From Oscillospiraceae bacterium (GTDB taxonomy: Bacteria; Bacillota; Clostridia; Oscillospirales; Ruminococcaceae): a stretch of 9,416 nt of DNA. The translations under genes were made by a program, and so were the position numbers. The stretch spans positions 1 through 9,416 of the forward strand of contig DXWR01000235.1 in assembly GCA_019416775.1 (NCBI GenBank). Direction: 5' to 3'. The notes beneath the pieces were generated by a model. That model was not told the origin of the DNA, ran no database searches, and worked only from the letters and a program-made list of their open reading frames with translations. This document shows, in pieces, positions 7,411 to 9,416 of the stretch (position 1 is its first letter; every line of letters begins with the position of its first letter).

Positions 7411-7439
7411 ATTTTAGCATGGGCATCCTGGGATGTCAA
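7411..7439 (-). promoter_or_regulatory. Sigma-A promoter of the arabinofuranosidase gene
   Basis: On the - strand a perfect TTGACA (7439-7434), a 17-base spacer and TAAAAT (7416-7411, 5/6) are present. Transcription would start near 7404, giving a leader of about 35 bases before ATG 7368. Confidence 0.9.
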
Positions 7440-7442
7440 TGC
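7417..7442. promoter_or_regulatory. Operator-like 26-bp palindrome over the abfA promoter
   Basis: The arms are GCATGGGCATCC (7417-7428) and GGATGTCAATGC (7431-7442) with TG between; 10 of 12 positions are complementary. It covers the whole spacer and the -35 and ends right at the -10, the classic place for a repressor to block RNA polymerase. The binding protein is unknown; a LacI- or GntR-type repressor is a reasonable guess. Confidence 0.6.
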
Positions 7443-7490
7443 TTTTTTGAGGGTTTTTCCCCGGTTTTTTCTTGGGATTTTGTTGTGTGT

Positions 7491-7522
7491 TTGAAAAGGT
7501 CGGAAAGGTTGAAAAAGGTCGG
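7491..7522. repeat. Tandem direct repeats upstream of the abfA promoter
   Basis: TTGAAAAGGTCGG (7491-7503) recurs as TTGAAAAAGGTCGG (7509-7522), 18-19 bases apart. The pair lies about 50 to 85 bases upstream of the -35 on the - strand. Position and spacing would fit an activator that binds two half-sites in the same orientation, as AraC-type proteins do; this is inference. Confidence 0.4.
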
Positions 7523-7561
7523 CTGAACGGGTGCGGCCCGGCTTTTTCCCACTGAAAAAGC

Positions 7562-7590
7562 AAAAAGGATGCGGGGCTCTTGTCCCCGCA
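7562..7590 (-). terminator. Terminator of the flippase gene
   Basis: On the - strand TGCGGGG (7590-7584) pairs with CCCCGCA (7576-7570) around a 7-base loop, followed by TCCTTTTTG and a second T-run. It ends the flippase transcript before the abfA promoter region. Confidence 0.88.
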
Positions 7591-7631
7591 CTCCCAGACT
7601 GCTTTTCAGACAAAACTGTACTAAAATCTTT

Positions 7632-9071
7632 TTATGCCCGTCCCCGGCGTTTCAGCATATGCTTCACGGTACCCAGCAAGCTCTTCAGGTTGATCACCAC
7701 AATCACGGCGCACAAGGCCAGCTCAATGGGGATCCAGAAGGACACCTCTGCAATCATCAGCACCGCCTGAACCAGGATCAGCACCAGGTTTAATATAAAC
7801 TTGGGCAGGTTCCAGCGGATAGGAATGAGAGAATGGGTATGGATAGCACGGATCACGAACACCAAAAAGTAGCTGAAGAAGCTGGCAAAGCCTGCGGCGT
7901 TCACCCCGGCATTCACCCCGAACATTCCTCCAATCAATGGCACCAGCACAAAGCAGAGCACCAGGTTAGCCACCGCCCCGATGACGGTGGTGATGAATGT
8001 CATGGTACTCTTCTTCTCCACCATATAGACGCTTCCCAAAAAGTTCACCATGGTGCAGAAGGTAGTGGCCAAAATCAGCATGGGCATAAATTGCCAGGAA
8101 TCGTAGAAACTGTCGCTGACCAAAATACTGGTCACCAGTTTGCTGGAAACAATCAGGATCGAGGCAGTGGCAAACACCAAAGATTGCAGGGCGTTAAACA
8201 CATTGGAGAAGAAAGCCCCTCGGGTCTTGGGATCGTTTTCCTGGACGGCGCTGACCTGCCAGGCGTCGATGAAGATCCCCGCCACAATAATCACCACACT
8301 GGGTACCTTATAGGCGGCGGCGTAAAGGCCGTTGGCGTCGGTGCCCAAAAACCAGCCCACAATGTACCGGCCGGACACGTTGATGATCCACCAGAACACA
8401 GTAGTGGGAATCAAGGGAATGGAGTAGCGGATCATCTGGGATGCGGTATTCTTTCGAGTTTTGCCGAACCGGACATACTTCCATAGAGAAGCCATCCAAA
8501 ACAGGAACACAATGGAAATGGCATCACTGACAATAATGGCCAGCAGATAGCCGGTGGTGCCCCAATGGAAACCCACCAAAAACAAAATAGTCAGCCCGCA
8601 GGTCATAAAGGTGCTGAGCACCCCTTCAAAGGCATAGAGCTTAATCAGATTCCTGGCCCGAACGAACTGAGCGCAGATCTGCCGCATAGAGGTGGTGATG
8701 AGGAAAATGTACAGGATCATCACATAATCATGGAGAAAGTCAATGGCAAAACACACCGGCATCAGCAGCAAAAACACAGCATAACCCGCCAAGAAGCATT
8801 TGATCCCGGTGGAAAAGACGTCGGATTTTCGATAACTTCGATCCAATCCAAAACGGATGATGCCATTGGTAATGCCCACGGTAATCACCGGCCAAAGCAC
8901 ATTGGCAGACTGCTGGATCAAGTCCACCGTGCCATATTCGGCAGTAGTGAGGTAGCCGGTATAGATAGGCAGCATAATAAAAACAAGGAGTTTGGAGCTG
9001 AATTGCCCGATACCGAAAATTACCGAGTTCATCATCAGGCGGGTGTATTTATTTCCTTTCGTTTTGGCCAA
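7632..9071 (-). CDS. Polysaccharide/oligosaccharide flippase (Wzx-like, MOP superfamily)
   Basis: A 479-residue multi-pass membrane protein with 12 to 14 hydrophobic helices, expected to move lipid-linked sugar units across the cytoplasmic membrane for capsule, wall polysaccharide or exopolysaccharide assembly. Family marks include the N-terminal MMNSVIFGIGQFSSKLLVF with MLPIYTGYLTTAEYGTVDL, and the central YSIPLIPTTVFWWIINVSGR followed by YIVGWFLGTDANGLYAAAYK, both typical of Wzx/RfbX-type proteins. The C-terminus is basic (KHMLKRRGRA). The start is set at TTG 9071 because AAAGGA (9085-9080) lies eight bases upstream; the ATG at 9080 would overlap that site with no usable spacing, though automated annotation may choose it (482 residues). 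It stands alone, with its own promoter and terminator and no glycosyltransferase next to it, so the sugar it carries cannot be told. It is distinct from MurJ in its N-terminal motifs. Confidence 0.88.
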   Translation of the reverse strand: MAKTKGNKYTRLMMNSVIFGIGQFSSKLLVFIMLPIYTGYLTTAEYGTVDLIQQSANVLWPVITVGITNGIIRFGLDRSYRKSDVFSTGIKCFLAGYAVFLLLMPVCFAIDFLHDYVMILYIFLITTSMRQICAQFVRARNLIKLYAFEGVLSTFMTCGLTILFLVGFHWGTTGYLLAIIVSDAISIVFLFWMASLWKYVRFGKTRKNTASQMIRYSIPLIPTTVFWWIINVSGRYIVGWFLGTDANGLYAAAYKVPSVVIIVAGIFIDAWQVSAVQENDPKTRGAFFSNVFNALQSLVFATASILIVSSKLVTSILVSDSFYDSWQFMPMLILATTFCTMVNFLGSVYMVEKKSTMTFITTVIGAVANLVLCFVLVPLIGGMFGVNAGVNAAGFASFFSYFLVFVIRAIHTHSLIPIRWNLPKFILNLVLILVQAVLMIAEVSFWIPIELALCAVIVVINLKSLLGTVKHMLKRRGRA

Positions 9072-9207
9072 GAAAACCATCCTTTCCGCCCAGTTAGGGG
9101 AATGAATTCTTATAATTCTGACACATCACAAGGATTCCTCTTGGTGTTCGCCTTGGGTGAAATGACCGGCCGTCAAAAGAGGAATCAGAACCATCTATGA
9201 AGCTGAT
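9072..9207 (-). promoter_or_regulatory. Long structured 5' leader of the flippase gene
   Basis: From the predicted start near 9207 the leader is about 135 bases. On the - strand GATTCCTCTT (9186-9177) and AAGAGGAATC (9142-9133) form a perfect 10-bp stem enclosing 34 bases, which include a small TGAC/GTCA hairpin (9175-9163). The 3' arm holds AGAGGA (9141-9136), a Shine-Dalgarno-like site nine bases before ATG 9126, which opens a possible 10-codon reading frame (MCQNYKNSFP, stop at 9096-9094). I could not match it to a known riboswitch or T-box. The leader's regulatory role is inferred. Confidence 0.45.
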
Positions 9208-9213
9208 GGTTCT
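9187..9213. promoter_or_regulatory. Inverted repeat abutting the flippase -10 box
   Basis: AGAACCATC (9187-9195) and GATGGTTCT (9205-9213) are perfectly complementary over 9 bp with a 9-base spacer. The right arm touches the -10. Because transcription would begin inside this arm, the RNA hairpin could not form fully, so a protein-binding operator is more likely than an attenuator. Confidence 0.5.
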
Positions 9214-9242
9214 ATTATACCCAAAAGGGCCTGATTTGTCAC
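9214..9242 (-). promoter_or_regulatory. Sigma-A promoter of the flippase gene
   Basis: On the - strand GTGACA (9242-9237, 5/6), a 17-base spacer and a perfect TATAAT (9219-9214) are present. Direct repeats of GCTGGAA (9267-9273 and 9277-9283, ten bases apart) and an imperfect inverted repeat TTGCAGCA/TGCAGCAA (9285-9307) lie just upstream of the -35 and could bind regulators. Confidence 0.82.
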
Positions 9243-9343
9243 CTTTTTTAACAAAATCGTTATAAAGCTGGAATAGGCTGGAAATTGCAGCACATTCACT
9301 GCAGCAAGATATCTCTCTAGTAGGCTGGTTACGGTGCCGATTT

Positions 9344-9380
9344 AAAAAAAGAGGGATGTGAGAAAACCTCCCACACCCCT
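9344..9380 (-). terminator. Terminator of a gene beyond the right edge
   Basis: On the - strand an 11-bp stem with two G-U pairs (9380-9370 with 9362-9352) and a 7-base loop is followed by CTTTTTTT (9351-9344). It shows that a - strand gene ends just right of the window and that the flippase is transcribed separately. The stretch 9243-9343 holds no gene that I can see, only the short repeats noted at the flippase promoter. Confidence 0.88.
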
Positions 9381-9416
9381 AACCTGCTTTCAGAAAAAGC
9401 TATCTGGACTTTCCCG

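Noticed and set aside
9139..9213. Fluoride-riboswitch-like words on the + strand (GGTGTTCGCC and GCTGATG)
   Set aside because: The conserved upstream pseudoknot partner and spacing are missing, the order of the conserved blocks does not fit, and no + strand gene follows. The - strand promoter explains the region better.
9390..9416. Possible last codons of a - strand gene ending at TGA 9392-9390
   Set aside because: Only eight codons would be visible. The terminator at 9344-9380 supports a gene ending nearby, but the frame cannot be decided from this window.

Overview
The window looks like chromosomal DNA from a gut-type Gram-positive Clostridia bacterium, most likely Oscillospiraceae or Lachnospiraceae-like. 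This is inferred from the moderately GC-rich coding sequence, purine-rich Shine-Dalgarno sites (AAGGAG, GGAGG), consensus sigma-A promoters, strong intrinsic terminators, a VPQTGD sortase signal, a DUF6171-type cysteine protein and a Firmicutes-type GH51 enzyme. No transposase, integrase, tRNA, rRNA or CRISPR array is visible.

Left part, + strand: the 3' part of an AraC-family regulator (start lies left of the window) ends in a clean terminator at 766-795. A 280-base gap with a candidate extended -10 promoter leads into a large secreted, cell-wall-anchored protein (1032-4082). This protein has two complete metallophosphoesterase modules in tandem, separated by a bacterial Ig-like (Big_2) domain, and ends in a Thr/Asp/Pro-rich stalk, a sortase motif and a membrane anchor. 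After an imperfect hairpin comes a YibE/F-family membrane protein (4233-5417), which ends at a bidirectional terminator.

Right part, - strand: three separately transcribed genes converge on that terminator. They are a small 8-cysteine DUF6171-like protein (5487-5732) with its own consensus promoter, an intracellular GH51 alpha-L-arabinofuranosidase (5890-7368), and a polysaccharide/lipid-linked oligosaccharide flippase of the Wzx/MATE-like fold (7632-9071). The arabinofuranosidase promoter has a 26-bp imperfect palindrome between and over its -35 and -10 elements, with tandem direct repeats upstream. The flippase has a strong promoter, an inverted repeat touching the -10, and a roughly 135-base structured leader. 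In that leader a stem covers the ribosome binding site of a possible 10-codon upstream ORF. A terminator at 9344-9380 shows that another - strand gene ends just beyond the right edge.

The genes do not form one pathway. Two deal with the cell envelope (anchored phosphoesterase, flippase), one with plant-polysaccharide use (arabinofuranosidase), and two have no known function (YibE/F, DUF6171). No defence system or other clearly new multi-gene system can be supported. The most unusual items are the two-headed anchored phosphoesterase, the flippase leader, and the operator-like palindrome at the arabinofuranosidase promoter.
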